The notes: generated by a model not told the origin, from the letters alone. Positions 1-12,465 are shown, counted from the stretch's first letter. The stretch: 64,000 bases of DNA from Telopea speciosissima (GCF_018873765.1 NC_057919.1:24344698-24408697), one strand, 5' to 3'. Made by a program: numbers and translations.

Positions 1-2624
1 TTTAGCATCAAGCCTTGCTTTGAACTTTTCAACATTTTCATACACATCCTTCTTTCTTTTAAAAATCCACTTGCAACCAACAACTTTAGTGTTCATAGGT
101 CTATCAACCAATCTCCATACACCATTTTTATGCATAGAGTTGATTTCATCTTGCATTGCAACAACCCGCTGTTGAGAATCAACATCTGACATAGCTTGAG
201 AATATGTAACAGGGTCCTCAACAACTTCAATAATAGACATTCTTTCATATGTTTCTCCCAAATAAACATAAAAATTTGACATGGCTGGAGCTTTTGATAC
301 CCTTTCACTTCTTCTTATTGGCTGAAGAAGTTCCTTACGCTTCTTTTGGCTTGAAGATATAATAGGATTTGAGGATCCCTCATCCATAGGGTTTGGATGA
401 CTTTCATCAATTTCAGCTAATTCCTCCAAAACTCTTTTATCAACATTTTTTGTACTCCCACTATCAAAACGATCCTCCAAGAATGTCACATTCTTGCTCT
501 CAATTATCACTTTGTACTCAAGATCATACAACTTATATCCTTTTGAACGGTGACGATACCCAACCATAATACACCTTCTAGTTTTGGATAACAATTTATT
601 TCTATCTGGATCAGGAATCAAAACATGAGCAATACACCCCCACACTCGAATATGAGCAATACTGGCTTGCTTAACATAAAACATCTCATAAGGGGTTGAA
701 TCCACTATTTTGGTGGGAACTCTGTTAAGTATATGCATATCTGTATATAAAGCTTCCCCTCAAAAAGTAGTTAGCAAATTTGCTCTAGCCATCATTGATC
801 GAACCATATCAAGCAAAGTTCAATTCTGCCTTTCTACAATCCCATTAGGTTTTGGAGTGTGAGGTGGAGTTCGAAAATGCTTAATGCCATTTTTAAGGCA
901 ATACTTCTCAAAATCATCAGATAAATATTCTCCACCTTTATTTGAGTTTAGTGACTTAATCACTAACCCAGTCAACTTCTCAACTTCAAGTCGAAATGTT
1001 TTAAAAAAACTCTAGGGCTTCAGATTTATGTTTCATCAGATACATAAAACCAAATCTAGAAAAATCATCAGTAAAAGTAATAAAATAGCAAAAACCACCT
1101 CTGGCAGTGATGTTCATAGGTCCAATACATCAGTATGTATCCTTTATAAAACATAAGAAAATCTTTCACCTTTTGGATAAGACTTTTTAGTTATTTTTTC
1201 AGAAATGCAACTTTCACATGTTGGGAATTTTTCTAGAGTTACTCCAGTTAATATGCCAGACTTAATCAATTTGCCAATTTTATCTATATTGATGTGCTCC
1301 AGTCTCAAATGCCAAAGATAAGTAGAATTATCTTTCACAACAAAATCCATATCACACACAATATTACCACACAATTGCATCTGATACATATTATTGTTTC
1401 TAAAATCATGCAAAATAATTTTACCATCTATACTCATTAAAAATCTTCTATTTTCAAAATAAAACTCATATCCAAGTATTTTCAGCATTGAAACAGATAA
1501 CAAATTTTTCCTAAGATTAGGAGCATACAAACATTCAATTAGATAAAAAACTGTTCCATCATTTAACTTAAATTCAAAAAACTCCAACTCCTTCAATCTC
1601 CACCTTGTCATCATTTCCCATGTAGATGAAGCTGGTATTATCACTTATTCTCCTTAGCTGTTTGAACCCCTGCAAGGTATTGGAGACATGTACAGTTGCT
1701 CCAGAATCAGTCCACCATGATCCAGATTTAATAATGGTAGTATTAATCTCATCTAGAATCAAAGTAGCAAACATACCTTGGGGTTGTTTTCCAGCAGTCC
1801 TTAAGAAAGAGTAGCATTGAGATTTTTTATGTCCAGGCTTTTTGCAGAAATAATAAACTATCTGTTTTGATTTAAACTCAACATCTTGTTTCACACTGGT
1901 TCTCTTTTTCTTCCCCCAATATTGCTTCCTATTGTTAAACTTTTTATTCTTCTGATATTTCTTTCCATTCGTGGGTCTATCTGATTTCTACTTTATAGCA
2001 TTAACTGCAAAATCTTTTTTTCTCAGCTTAGTATCTTCATGACCAGTGACCTAAGAGGTCATCCACAGACCAATCCAAACCAGAAACAAAATATATCTCC
2101 CTTACAGTTTCATAAGAATCAGGTAAAGAGGATAAAATAGTGGATATTTTTGTTTTCTCATCAACTGATCTTCCCTGAAGAGTTAATTCATCAGCTATGG
2201 CAATCATGTTGTTCACATGCTCTCTAGCATTTTCTCCTTCAGATAATTTAGTTTTAGTGAACTTTTCCCACAAACCTTCAATATGTTGGCTTGATTTCTT
2301 CCCAAATTTCAGTTCAAAACTATCTAGAATAGCTTTTGCAAACGGACTATTCATATAGCCATCCATGAGAAAATCAGTCATGTATCCCAACATTAAATAT
2401 TTTACCTTGTTATCAGCCTCTGTCTATTTCTTATACGCAATCTTAGCAGATTTGGTAAAATGTGCTCCCGGCATAGGAGGACAATTCTTTTTAATACAAA
2501 CAGAATAATTATGAAACCCAATGTACAAGTCAATTCTACGCTTCCATTCAGTATAGTTGGGTCCAGTAAGGATGTAATTTTTCATAATGTCAGACATATT
2601 TAGAGAATTAGAAGAATCAATCAT
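1..2624 (-). pseudogene. Ty1/Copia polyprotein, broken, cut by window start
   Basis: On the minus strand this reads as a Copia gag-pol in the normal order. The gag begins near 2624 (MIDSSNSLNMSDIMKNY) and continues to about 2037. It is followed by a zinc knuckle near 1840 and an aspartic protease with WWTDSGATVHVS near 1715. The pre-integrase segment (YLWHLRLEH) lies near 1310, the integrase core between about 1140 and 720, the KGYKLYDLEY segment near 535, and the start of reverse transcriptase (VVGCKWIFKRKKD) at 30-75. RT and RNase H would lie beyond the window edge. Several frame changes and stops break the reading frame, so it cannot make a polyprotein. The first cysteine of the gag knuckle appears to be replaced by tyrosine (YYFCKKPGHKKSQC). 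The class is certain; the Copia lineage is not assigned. Confidence 0.93.
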
Positions 2625-3880
2625 CTGTCATAAGCATACAACATGCATGATAAGATCAGAGACTAAGGTCCATTACAATTTTGCACAAAAAACAAATTAT
2701 TGGACATAATGTGGTAAAATCAAATAGTCCTATGATATCTCAAATCCTCCCCGTATCCGATGGGCGTAGGGAAGAACTTGATTAATCAAGAACCACAAAA
2801 CATAAATCAATTATCAATCCAATAATAAATTAAACCCTTCCTGTATCCGATGGGCGTAAAGAAGAATTCAATTAATTAAGGATCAAATGTGTCTTATCCG
2901 ATGGGCATCGACACACAAAAAATTCTCATGTCTATCCACAATCTTATCTCATCCATGTGATTAACCGATGGATGTCATCATGTGTGAGCATCGAAATAGT
3001 GAACAAAATATCAAAAAAAAAAAAAAAAAAAATTACATCAAATGCCCAAACCCATACACTCCCACTGAAACCAATAGGATTGTGTATATGTAGCACTAGA
3101 ATATATCATAACCCATGCTCTCACAAAAAATTGAGATAGATACATATGGAACAAAATTATTTTATTTTATTTAATTCAGTCAATAAAAATTTTATCCGAA
3201 TGAAAAAAATCAAGCACAATATAAAGCTTAAAAATATTTCATAATATAACAAGAGAAGCTACAAAGAACAAAAATAGCTTCACAAAAAAATGGCTTGAGT
3301 CAATGACTACATGTCAATAATAGAGCTTGATAAGCTAATAAAGGTAGGTGGCTTGAGATGAGCTAAAATACATTATATGGTTTGCAATGAGCCAAAAGTA
3401 ATTAGATGGCTTGGTACAAGGTAACGTATGGAAACAATAAAAACTTTCCATCCTCCAACACAACCTATCAAGTACCAATGTCCTTTTGTATATATCAATA
3501 AGATTTTTCAAATTCCAAGAAGATTTATTAAGTTTCAACGATACCTTTTTTCAAAAGTTATTATTAATTTTTAATTTTCAATATAACTTTCAATGACTTT
3601 ATTATCTTTTGCAAAATCTCTTCAAATGTCACAATCATTCAATAAATGTTTTATACAAAGAATCATCTTCTTCTCTTCTTTCTCTATACGTAGAGGACTA
3701 TTCAACTTCACAAACAAAAGGCTTAAAGAAACATCAAACCAAAATTATCCATGAATATATGCAAGCATATAAATAATTATCAAACTCAAAGAAGAACATA
3801 TACAAATTCTTTTTAAAAGAAATAGACAATCCATAGAACATGAAAAACAAAAGAAATGATCTAGGACACTAGAGATTAGC
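2625..3880 (-). other. Non-coding leader or LTR part of the Copia element
   Basis: This AT-rich stretch lies upstream of the Copia gag start and has no credible coding region. It holds four degenerate copies of a motif around ATCCGATGGGCGT (near 2756, 2842, 2894 and 2964) and an A-run at 3012-3031. No primer-binding site in the element's own minus orientation was found, so the LTR boundary could not be placed. Confidence 0.5.
2740..2990. repeat. Degenerate short repeat around ATCCGATGGGCGT
   Basis: The motif occurs four times with uneven spacing (about 86, 52 and 70 bp). The first two copies also share flanks (GTAGGGAAGAA and GTAAAGAAGAA). It is probably part of the Copia leader; its function is unknown. 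Confidence 0.6.
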
Positions 3881-3891
3881 AGAACCATCAA

Positions 3892-4250
3892 CTGGTATCA
3901 GAGTCAGGGCATGAAAATTTTTGTTTGGCTGAGGATTCTCGAGTTTGATCTCAGGCTCCACGTCAACTCCCGCGTGAAGGGGAAGATCGGGATCTCAGGC
4001 TTCATGTTTGCCTTCTGTGTGGAAGGGGAGATTGTTGGAATATCCACGTATAAGACAGAAATATAGCCCCACATTGGATATGAATGGGGATGTGGGTGGA
4101 TTAATAGGGGCCGCCTCTCCTTAATTGCTAGTTTTACTATAAGAAAAAGAGTCCTAGAAACATCTCAAACTAGGAATTATCTAGTTCCAATCCATGAAGG
4201 ACAAAATCCTAAATAAAAATTATTTATCTATAGATTTTTTAATAGAAGAA
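3892..4250 (+). mobile_element. TRIM relic (short LTR retroelement without genes)
   Basis: In plus orientation there is a primer-binding site, TGGTATCAGAG, at 3894-3904, preceded by a possible LTR end (ACCATCA). A coding-free internal stretch of about 125 bp follows. A purine tract, GGAAGGGGAGAT, ends near 4033 and leads directly into TGTTGGAATATCC, a typical LTR start. This order with so little internal DNA is the layout of a TRIM. No matching 5' LTR start lies upstream, so the copy is truncated. The end near 4250 is approximate. Confidence 0.55.
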
Positions 4251-5244
4251 AAAGGAAAAAGACATACCCTTGTGTAGATGTGAATCTAAAATACTTTGTT
4301 GAATGAGTTGAAGAAGAAGACTTGAACCTCTCTTAGTAAATTTTAGAAGAAAAATTGTAGATGATCACAATTTGATGAAGCCAGTAGAATTTCCAAGGAT
4401 CTCACAAGCAATCAGGGTGCTTACCCCAGCTGCACAGGTATACCACAACCCGGTATTTTGAACTTCCAAAAGAGATCCCCTTGCTTATGTGACCTTGAGA
4501 TATTTATATCTCTAGGGTGGAGAAGACCAACCATAAAGTTCAACCCTAAGTGAGATGCTAGCCACCTAATATCCATATCCAGAGTGCCTCTTGGGCTTAC
4601 CTTGACAATTATCAAAAATGCCCCCAAACAAAAAGGGATCAAAAATACAAAACTGCCCTTACCAAAAAATAAATCAAAATTGGTTTTGCAAAGATAGAAA
4701 ATAAATAATATTTTTATATCAATAGATAAAAACAATTTTCACAAAACCATTTTGACAATAAAACATTTTAAATTGGCAGTTTGTAGGTACGCATACACTT
4801 CCGTAATTGTCAAGTCACTGGCAATGGAATATTAATCACTAAGATCAATACTCAATGTACACGAGGTCTTTCCATGGATGGACTCCACAGACCTTATGTG
4901 TACTGACCATCAAGACACTAGTCATCATGTCTCCCATAGTCTGAGCAATTTTGACTTGCACCACTCAAACCTATCACAATCCAACAATGCATACATAAAC
5001 ATATAATACATCATGATAGGTGTGGTCAAGTCGAGGACTACAAAGTGGCTCATCAGGATGATCATCCAAAACACCAGTCCACTAACCAAGTAGACCAAAA
5101 ACCATGGTACCAATTTAATTAATTTTATAAGTCACAAAATATAAATGCCACATGACATATATCACAAAATGAGAGTATAGAAATGTTCAATAATGTGCAA
5201 AAATTATACAAAATATATTTGTGTTGGGCCACACAATTCTAACA
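4251..5244 (-). mobile_element. Probable 5' LTR of the Copia element
   Basis: On the minus strand the segment opens at 5244 with TGTTAGAATTGTGTGGCCC, a typical Copia LTR start, and runs towards the gag start without any coding capacity. Position and orientation fit the element at 1-2624. The LTR end was not fixed because the TRIM relic and later decay blur the inner boundary, and the 3' LTR lies outside the window. Confidence 0.5.
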
Positions 5245-6289
5245 TACACATCACAAAGTAGATAGACATGCAAAATTATATACACTTATAATTAAATGCT
5301 CTGAAGGCACTTAACCTCTAGACAATTTTCAAATTTGGCACTCCACTCCACCTGTTCCAGCACCGATGCCATTCTGGTTCCTTAGCTTAAGAACATAGCC
5401 CTTGCATTTTCCCTCTTTACTTTCTAGTTCAAAGAACTTGTGCCTTTAATGTTTACTCACTCTTATTTTCACTAATTCGAAATGAATCAATATATTTCTT
5501 GTTTTACAACTAGATGAAAGGTTGTTTCAACTATGTGTGAAAGGTTGATTCAAATATGTGTGACTGTATTTGTCAAAAACATGGTTCATGAAGGAGCTAG
5601 AGGAGGAACCCAATTCATAATTTAATCATTAATTGCTTTGTGATATCTAGAGTGGCCACAAGAAGAAATAGCTGGAGAAATAGTATGACATATAGTGCTT
5701 ATGTCTTGTACTCTATTCAGTGTGCTGATGAATGGGGTAGAAGTAAATTTATGGCAGTTTATATGACCCTCAATTCTTGTTTATTTATTTTTATTAATTA
5801 AATATTGGCTAGATTTTGTGCAGCTTCCTTTCATTTCTTTTCATTTTATTTCTAGAAATTTGAATAAATAGGTCAATAAAATAGTCAAATTAAGTTAGAC
5901 TTGTTTTATTAAACTTTATTATTATTTCTATTTTACAATTTCACCTCATCATTAGTGCTATTTTACAATTCCCTATGCAATGCATGCCACTTTTCTGAGT
6001 CTAATTTAATCAAATACCCCCTTTTGTATTGGCACATATCCTGTATGTGTATTGGCATATATCCTGTGTATTATGTCCATGCATGTGTACCACTACTCTT
6101 GGCATTATTGTTCACTCTTCCAACTTTGAGTGGGAATAGACAGTTTAGATTTAAAAACAAAAATATGGATGGCTCATATGTATCTTGTAATTTTTGAAAA
6201 TACCACCTTCCATTGTTACATGGATTACTACCCCAACAACACAACAACAAAGTTTCCAACAATGCCAATGTATTATTGGCCTATAACAT
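5245..6289. other. Stretch without recognised features
   Basis: The segment is AT-rich with only short chance reading frames. No terminal repeats, gene motifs or structured RNA were recognised. Confidence 0.6.
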
Positions 6290-8155
6290 AGGGTTTTTTT
6301 ATTTTGTTTTTTTATGCCCTAACCAAATGATTCCATGTGGACCACATGATACCGTTCTTTGTGTTGCCATTGGGATGAATGGAAGATTCTCTCCATCCTG
6401 ATGTTGTGGGGAACCCTCTCCCAGTAATAATATATAGAATTGGAATGTCAACCATGTTTTGGAAAAATTGGGGAGGAAAAAATTAATCTGGAAATTTTGA
6501 GCTGGATCAATCACTATTGGATCTGAGTATCAATATACCTATCTAGTGACCATAAATACCAATCATTAAGAGTCAGTACTATAGTTATATTTGACACAAT
6601 TCTGTGAATGTGGCAGCAGCTTGGATGGTCAAAGTCAAACGTAGCATTGGGAGCCGGATCATTGGGAACCAAGGGTTTGATTTGGGTAGTTATCAAGGCA
6701 CCCCTTTTCTGGGCTTCGATCTCACTCTCTGACAACGGTAGGAGAACAACTTCGATGTCTCAAGGTAGTATTGTGGGAGCGGCCCCTATTTTGGGAGGTC
6801 AACTAGGAGTGATCAGACATCTGCTCATTCACGGTGAGGGGGGAGAACTTGTTAGACCCTTTACCCCTACCGGCGGCTGGGGGGCTTTTTCGAGTTCATG
6901 GATCGAGCCAATACCTTGACGTTGATGGAGGAGGACCCAATAGGATGAAGCTAAGGTAGGGGACAGATTGACTGGAGAGGTGGGTTGTTGGTGTTCTGAG
7001 GAGAAACGGATTGGAGGGGGAGTTGGGCTACAGGGATGACTGCTAGGAGGTCTATAACGATGGGATCCACAGCTGGGGTGGCAGCAGGTTGAGCCATAAG
7101 ATCCTCCAACGGAGAAGGGTTAGAAATAGAGGGATTCACACAAGGTACGTCGAGAGGTAGATCCATAAGATCCTCAGAAGGAGTCGGGATGGAAAAATGC
7201 TGAAAAGCAGGGGCAACTTGCTTGCCATTCCGTCGCCGATTCCTGGCTTCCTGCCACTTGACGGAGGCAATGGCATCAGAAGAGGGCGGGGGAGGGGCCT
7301 TGTTAGGACAGGAGGTGTTAGAGTGCCCAAAAATCGCACAAAGGTTGCAGCAAGGGGGGCGCTAGTCACACTCAACCATGTGTGAGATCCTCAACCCAGC
7401 AGCGAGCATGATCAGGATTTGGTCAGGGAGACCATCAATGGCATGGATCAAGACGCAGACACGAGCATAAGAAAGTCTTTCCCTATTCATGGTCCACTTG
7501 TCGGTGCAGATCGGGTGACCCTAGACACTAGTGATACGCTCCAAGCATCTCTCGCCCCAAAGGTGTAGGCCCAGGCCAGGGAGACGAACTCAAAGAGGGA
7601 GTTGATCTTCCTCCTTGGAAGAAAGGGAGATATCTATAGACCAAGGCCGGAGGATGAGAGGTCTGACTCCAAAGCGCCAAGGGCCATTGTCCAAAACTTG
7701 CTGGCGAAGCTCAACAGACTGGAAATCACTCACTATCAAGACCAAAGACCCCAACCGCTCCAGTGTTCTCCCAATGCTGCTAAACAAACCTCTTAATGGA
7801 AGCATAGGAGGGTTTAAGTCCTAGAACATAGCTTACCAGGGCAGCATCCCAGCGCGTGATTTCATCAGCGACGTCTTGTTCGTTGCATCTCGCAGTCTTT
7901 TGACCGTTGGTGGTGTCGGGCTCCACATAAGAGAGCGAAACTCCTTTGTCATTCGGGGCGGAGTTGGAGAACAAATTAGACCACCTGCCATCAAGTGAAC
8001 CTCCTGCAAAGGAGGTAGGTAGCAAAGGGTTAATGCCCCCCGGGGTGGGTGGGGGAAGTGGGACCACCGGAGGGAGACGACCAGTGGCCATCTGTCATGA
8101 GAAGAGGAAAACCTTAACAGAGAATGTGAAACCCTAATCTCTGTTTCCTCCACAT
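6290..8155 (-). pseudogene. LINE (L1-type) ORF1 gag-like protein, broken
   Basis: Read on the minus strand, the start (EETEIRVSHSLLRFSSSHD) is near 8150. A DUF4283-type RNA-binding domain follows, with ITRWDAALVSYVLGLKPSY near 7850 and VLDNGPWRFGVRPLILRPW near 7660. A CCHC zinc knuckle, CNLCAIFGHSNTSC, is near 7340. A proline-rich tail ends near 6960. These segments lie in different frames, so the gene is frameshifted. ORF2 with endonuclease and RT is missing, and an A-rich tail in the minus direction (T-rich on plus) lies near 6291-6323. It is therefore an internally deleted LINE copy. No clear target duplication was found. Confidence 0.8.
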
Positions 8156-8281
8156 TGTAATCTTATGGTACCCTTAGAGTCCCATCCAATCGCAATAATA
8201 TAAAGAATCTTTTCACCAATATAGATGAAGAGAAACTCGCCTGAAACAAAGTTGAAGGTAAGAGAGTATCAATAAATATAG

Positions 8282-9049
8282 TAGGAGTGTCAATTCTTAA
8301 CCCGCCTTGGTAGGGTTGACTTGTCCCGACTAGTAAAAGCCCAAACCCAGCCCGACACGTTAGCTAAATGTGTCGGGCTAAGGCCCAACATGTTAGCTAA
8401 ACATGGTCACGGTGCAAGGGGATGGACCAATAGGCGCCCAACCGAGCCCAACATGTTTAAGGACCGACACGTTTAAGCCTGTACCGTTTGTTTTACCTTA
8501 ATTACCCCAGAAATTCCTATTTTATCCCAAAAATACCCTTTCTTTGATTAATTTATCATTTTGCATTACATAAGCTATACATATAGGACTCTAAGCGGGG
8601 TAGAAACATAGAATTGATAATTGTATATTATTGCACTATGAAATTGACAGACCAAAAATAAATATGGCACATAATTAGGGTTGTATGTCCATTGAGATTT
8701 AGGGTTATAGAGCTCAAAATAAATTTGAGATTTTATTATGGATATCCATTAGCCTGAAGTAAGTTCTTTGTGTCATCACAAAAAAATGAATCTCATTAAC
8801 AGCAATATGGACCAAACTTGCATAACCCGATTTTAGCCCATTTAGAATGAGTCCGTTTATAGGCTCGTTTATTGTTCAATATAAGTCCAATTATAGACCT
8901 ATACCTGACCAACCGTTTATAAATGGGACCATGCCTAGCCTATGAGGACAGATTACTTAAATGAGCCGATCACGGTGTCACATCTTAAAATAAGAATAAC
9001 CGATTAAGCCCGATCAAAATCGACTCGAACCTACGGATTGACACTCCTA
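8282..9049. mobile_element. Non-autonomous hAT element with intact ends
   Basis: A perfect 13-bp terminal inverted repeat, TAGGAGTGTCAAT, begins at 8282 and ends at 9049 as ATTGACACTCCTA. Both ends are flanked by the same 8-bp sequence, AAATATAG (8274-8281 and 9050-9057). An 8-bp duplication and this end sequence are characteristic of hAT transposons. The 768-bp body carries CCCGAC/GTCGGG-type short repeats and no transposase, so mobilisation would need a transposase in trans. The perfect ends suggest a fairly recent insertion. Confidence 0.92.
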
Positions 9050-9141
9050 AAATATAGGATAAGTGTGTGGAATGATAGTAACTGCCCCTTTTTATATAAA
9101 TCTCTCAAAGATTTGTCTTGTGGTAGTAGAAATAAGTGGCA

Positions 9142-9576
9142 CTATGGCAGAAAGTACTTTCTTGTATCAAAGTCGACCTGACTTCCATCTTTACAGTAAT
9201 ATTTAAGAGCAAAAGGGAAGAAAGGGTTTTTAGGGAACATTTTAAACCAGCAATCATTGCTAATTTGGGCAATGACCTTACAACATGCAGGTTTGAGGGC
9301 ACTGATTGTGCCATTCCAAAAGGAGTCATATACATTCTGTGCACACCCTTGTGTGCTTTGAAGAGATAACCAGCAAGGTATGACTTCTGGGTCAGGTGGT
9401 AAGGCATCGACAACAAGCTTCCTAGAACCACCTGGGTAAAAATAGATAATCCTGTATAGCCTTGTTTCATTTGTTAATAGAGCACTACTGCAAGTAGTAA
9501 TTGACATAGCTATTGCTAATGCTGCAATTAACAGTAACCATAACAGCTCTCTTGCTCTATTCATCTTTGGTTGCAA
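9142..9576 (-). CDS. ECA1/prolamin-like secreted cysteine-rich protein
   Basis: A single exon encodes 144 residues. The first 31 or so form a signal peptide with a hydrophobic core (LLWLLLIAALAIA), so the protein is predicted to be secreted. The mature part has six cysteines at 68, 78, 98, 99, 109 and 128. This is the C-C-CC-C-C spacing of the ECA1 / Prolamin_like family (which includes egg-cell-secreted EC1 proteins), usually intronless genes of about 120-160 residues expressed in reproductive tissue. A second in-frame methionine five codons in would also leave a complete signal peptide. The gene lies just beside the hAT element, whose end is about 90 bp past the stop codon. The family is clear; a specific role in gamete interaction is inference from relatives. 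Confidence 0.88.
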   Translation of the reverse strand: MQPKMNRARELLWLLLIAALAIAMSITTCSSALLTNETRLYRIIYFYPGGSRKLVVDALPPDPEVIPCWLSLQSTQGCAQNVYDSFWNGTISALKPACCKVIAQISNDCWFKMFPKNPFFPFALKYYCKDGSQVDFDTRKYFLP

Positions 9577-9609
9577 GTAGACCGGAGGAGAAAATTAGAT
9601 TGCAAGAGA

Positions 9610-9633
9610 TTTATAAATGGGGGCAGTTTTATA
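9610..9633 (-). promoter_or_regulatory. TATA boxes of the ECA1-like gene
   Basis: Two minus-strand TATA motifs, TATAAAA (9627-9633) and TTTATAAA (9610-9617), lie 34-57 bp upstream of the start codon. The farther one gives more normal spacing for transcription. The resulting 5' leader would be short. Confidence 0.55.
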
Positions 9634-9639
9634 GGGTTG

Positions 9640-10214
9640 GAAAATGGTACCGGACCATGGACCATAAATACTTGAAACGTTTGCTTTTACTGATCTCTTC
9701 TCAAGTTTTATTGTTAATTTATATTATTAATAAACGGTTTGTAAGACAGTTCCTATTGTTATTAATCATAGATTAGACCTGATGGTTTGACCAATTTAGA
9801 TTGGACCAAGTCTTGGGTCGACTCATTCATGTCTTATATATATATTTGCAATTTTTTTAAAAATAGTTGTTCAATATTTTCAAGTGCATTCCAACAAAGG
9901 CAGTATTTGGGAATGGCAATGTTCCTAAATGGATTCCTAGGTAGGGAGGATACTCGTCAAAGCACACCAAGTGATGAAACTATGCCTTGGGATGTGATGC
10001 GTAAACTAGAGCAAACTCCACAATGCAATTTGTTTCATTTTAATATGAATAAGATCCCTAGTCAATGCCACGGAAAATATCCTATTAGGGGAGGGATTCA
10101 ACACAACACTGTCAGTCTGTCACCATTGCTAGGAGACCTTCTAATGATATAATGAACCTTATCCCATACAAAATCAAGAACTGAAAAAGCTGAAGGGCTA
10201 AGGGACTACTTCAA
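9640..10214. other. Intergenic stretch without recognised features
   Basis: A plus-strand frame of 121 codons (9787-10152) has no recognisable domain and is treated as chance. No repeats were seen. Confidence 0.5.
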
Positions 10215-10664
10215 GATTTGGTATGATTTCTATTTCAAGTTTTGATTGATTTCATGAAATAGTCAACAAATATATTTTTGGTCAAAAATTTTGAAATTGT
10301 TTTGGTTGTATTAATATAAATATTCAAGAATAAAAAATTCCATTTGCTAGTTCAATTTCTGAGAATAGATTCTCTATATTTCTTTGAGAAGGGTGGTGGT
10401 GTGGTGTGGAAGTGGTGGTGGTGGTGGTGGTGAGACTATTAGGAGAAGAAGGGGGGTGGCATTTTATTTTTAACATGAAATTACTACTTTGTCCATCAAG
10501 TTAACCATGTATTCATTAAAGAGCAAGAGTACGTGAAATCAAATGAAATAGAAATTCTAAACCACTTAATATCTATTTCACTAAAATAAGACGCAAAAAT
10601 CAAATCAAACAACTTCTAATATAGAAATCACCCCCTAAAATTGAAATAGAAATCATACCAAATC
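10215..10664. mobile_element. MITE-like inverted-repeat element
   Basis: A perfect 24-bp inverted repeat, containing GGTATGATTTCTATTTCAA, pairs 10215-10238 with 10641-10664. The 450-bp interior has no coding capacity, includes a GGT-rich microsatellite (about 10390-10432) and repeats the TTTCTATTTCA motif internally. The layout fits a MITE. No convincing target duplication was found, so the superfamily is left open. Confidence 0.65.
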
Positions 10665-10881
10665 AAGCCAAGTTCCATTAGAGAAGAACCTAGCAGAATG
10701 CAAAAATCAACCTAAAATGCATTCCAAGAACGCATACCAAACACAGCTGAAAAATCATCTACAATCTAAAATTTGGCCGATGTGAAAACTACACATAAAA
10801 AACTGTACATTTGGTCAGCATTGAAAAGTATTAATTTGTACCTTCATCTTGATTCTTCTTTTTCTTAACATAATCGAGCAA

Positions 10882-12299
10882 CTATGATGGCTGAAAGAAG
10901 AGAGCATAAACAATGATGGATAGAATTGAAAAGATAATGATAATAATATCAATGGTGAGAGCTGTCATAGCTTGATCACTCAGCTTCATGTTTTTCCCAT
11001 CTAGACGATCAACCATATCTGGTACAGACACCCAATTCTGCAGTTCTTGCTCACGAGGATCTTCCAACTTCATCTTCATCTTCTCAGCTTGTCGACTGGC
11101 AGCCTCTTTAGCTAATGTCCAGTCGTAGAACTTTCGGGTCTCCTCATTACTCAACGTATCATATACCTCTCTTAGTTTCATGAACTTATCGGATGCCGTT
11201 TTCAAGGGTAGTGATGTTGTGTCAGGATGGTACTCTTTTGATAGCCTTCGATAAGCGGCTTTGATCTCTTCCAAGTCAGCGTCGGAAGATACTCCTAAGA
11301 ACCTACAAAAATATAGGATTTGTCATACAATTTTTTGTTACATTGATTTGATATCATCCGATATTGATCATATAAGACAAAAGATAATTATAATTGTACA
11401 ATACATGAACCTTTACTTTATCATTTAATCACTCAAACAAAGAAGACTTCTGTACTGATTGGCCGCTAGCTTGGGTCCTAACAGCCTGTGATGGAAATTT
11501 TCTCACTAACCCATTGTATGGGAGAGTTTCAAGCTCAATACTAGGCATTAATGAACAACTGGGCGCTTCTAATCACCCAACAAAAATCATTCCAAAAAGG
11601 GACATACTCAGTGCACAAGGCTCTCGTCACTGTGGGATCTAAGGAGAGTCATAATGTACGCAGTCTAACCCTGCTTTCATTGAGAAGCTGTTTCCAAACT
11701 CAAACCTATGACCACTTGATCACAATGGAGCAACAATCTTACCCTTGCACCAAGGCCTGCCCAACAAAATCAATCCATCTGACTGATTTTCGAATGGTGA
11801 AGTATACCATGACCTATGGTAGGATGGAATTTATTTCCAACAGAGGAGAGCAAATGATGATTTGAACATGTGAACAATGATAACGATACCAATTGAAAGG
11901 TTCAAAATATTGGTTCAATGGATAAGATAGAATTTGAAGCTATAACAAAAAGATGGAGAGAGAGACTCACTGGTAATGAGAATCAGAGTACTCTTTCAAC
12001 AAATCAGAGTAGTTTTTCCCTAAGAGATTCTGTTTTTCTTCCTCAATTGTTGGCTGTGATGAATTACTAGTCCCTCCAATCCAACCCTCATCAGGGTTTT
12101 CCCAGTGAATTCTGGTATCAACTCCCGCTGCGGCCCTTTTGCGCTGTTCAGAGGGGGTTTCCGATGCGAAAACACGCAAGAAGCTTCTTCTACCACTGCT
12201 GCTACTTCTGCTTCTTATCTGGGCTTCCTTCGAGCTCTTCCCTCCTTTCAGGCTTCCAAGGAGCAAAGACAAGGCCAGAGGAGATGTCGTGAGAGCCAT
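10882..12299 (-). CDS. NDHT: NdhT, J-domain subunit of chloroplast NDH complex
   Basis: Two exons, complement(10882..11302, 11971..12299), join exactly at HYQ-FLGV through a GTGAGT donor and a TTTTGTAG acceptor to give 249 codons. The first 50 or so residues are rich in serine and arginine and look like a chloroplast transit peptide. A J domain begins at YQFLGVSSDADLEEIK and keeps its HPD motif (KEYHPDTT). The C-terminus has one membrane segment (IDIIIIIFSILSIIVYALFF). This matches NdhT (CRRJ), a subunit of the NAD(P)H dehydrogenase-like complex that carries ferredoxin-dependent cyclic electron flow at the thylakoid. The methionine opening MALTTSPLAL was chosen; a start six codons upstream is also in frame. 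The 668-bp intron holds a SINE. Confidence 0.93.
11596..11763 (-). mobile_element. Au-type SINE in the NdhT intron
   Basis: On the minus strand it runs from GGCAGGCCTTGGTGCAAGGG through an internal pol III box-B-like GGTTTGAGTTTGG to GTGCACTGAGTATGTCCC. This is the tRNA-derived Au SINE family found widely in angiosperms. The flanks CCAACAAAAATCATTCC (11577-11593) and CCAACAAAATCAATCC (11761-11776) look like an imperfect target duplication. It is inserted in the same orientation as NdhT. Confidence 0.85.
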
Positions 12300-12465
12300 G
12301 AGACGTCTGATTTTCAAAGAATGACGAATAAAAGTACTTATTCATATAACGTAGTTGTGCTTAGCTCTCTGTGAGAAACAAAATGATTCTCACCTCTCGT
12401 TTCGGTGGCACAGAGAGAGAGAGAGACAGAGAGGGGACGAGTCAAGGTGGGCCCCTCGCTATGGG

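Noticed and set aside
7136..8153. Several overlapping frames on both strands in the LINE ORF1 region
   Set aside because: GC-rich DNA gives long shadow frames; only the minus-strand frames with the DUF4283-type segments and the CCHC knuckle make sense.
9787..10152. Plus-strand open frame of 121 codons
   Set aside because: No domain, signal or codon pattern; it lies between a gene and a MITE and is probably chance.
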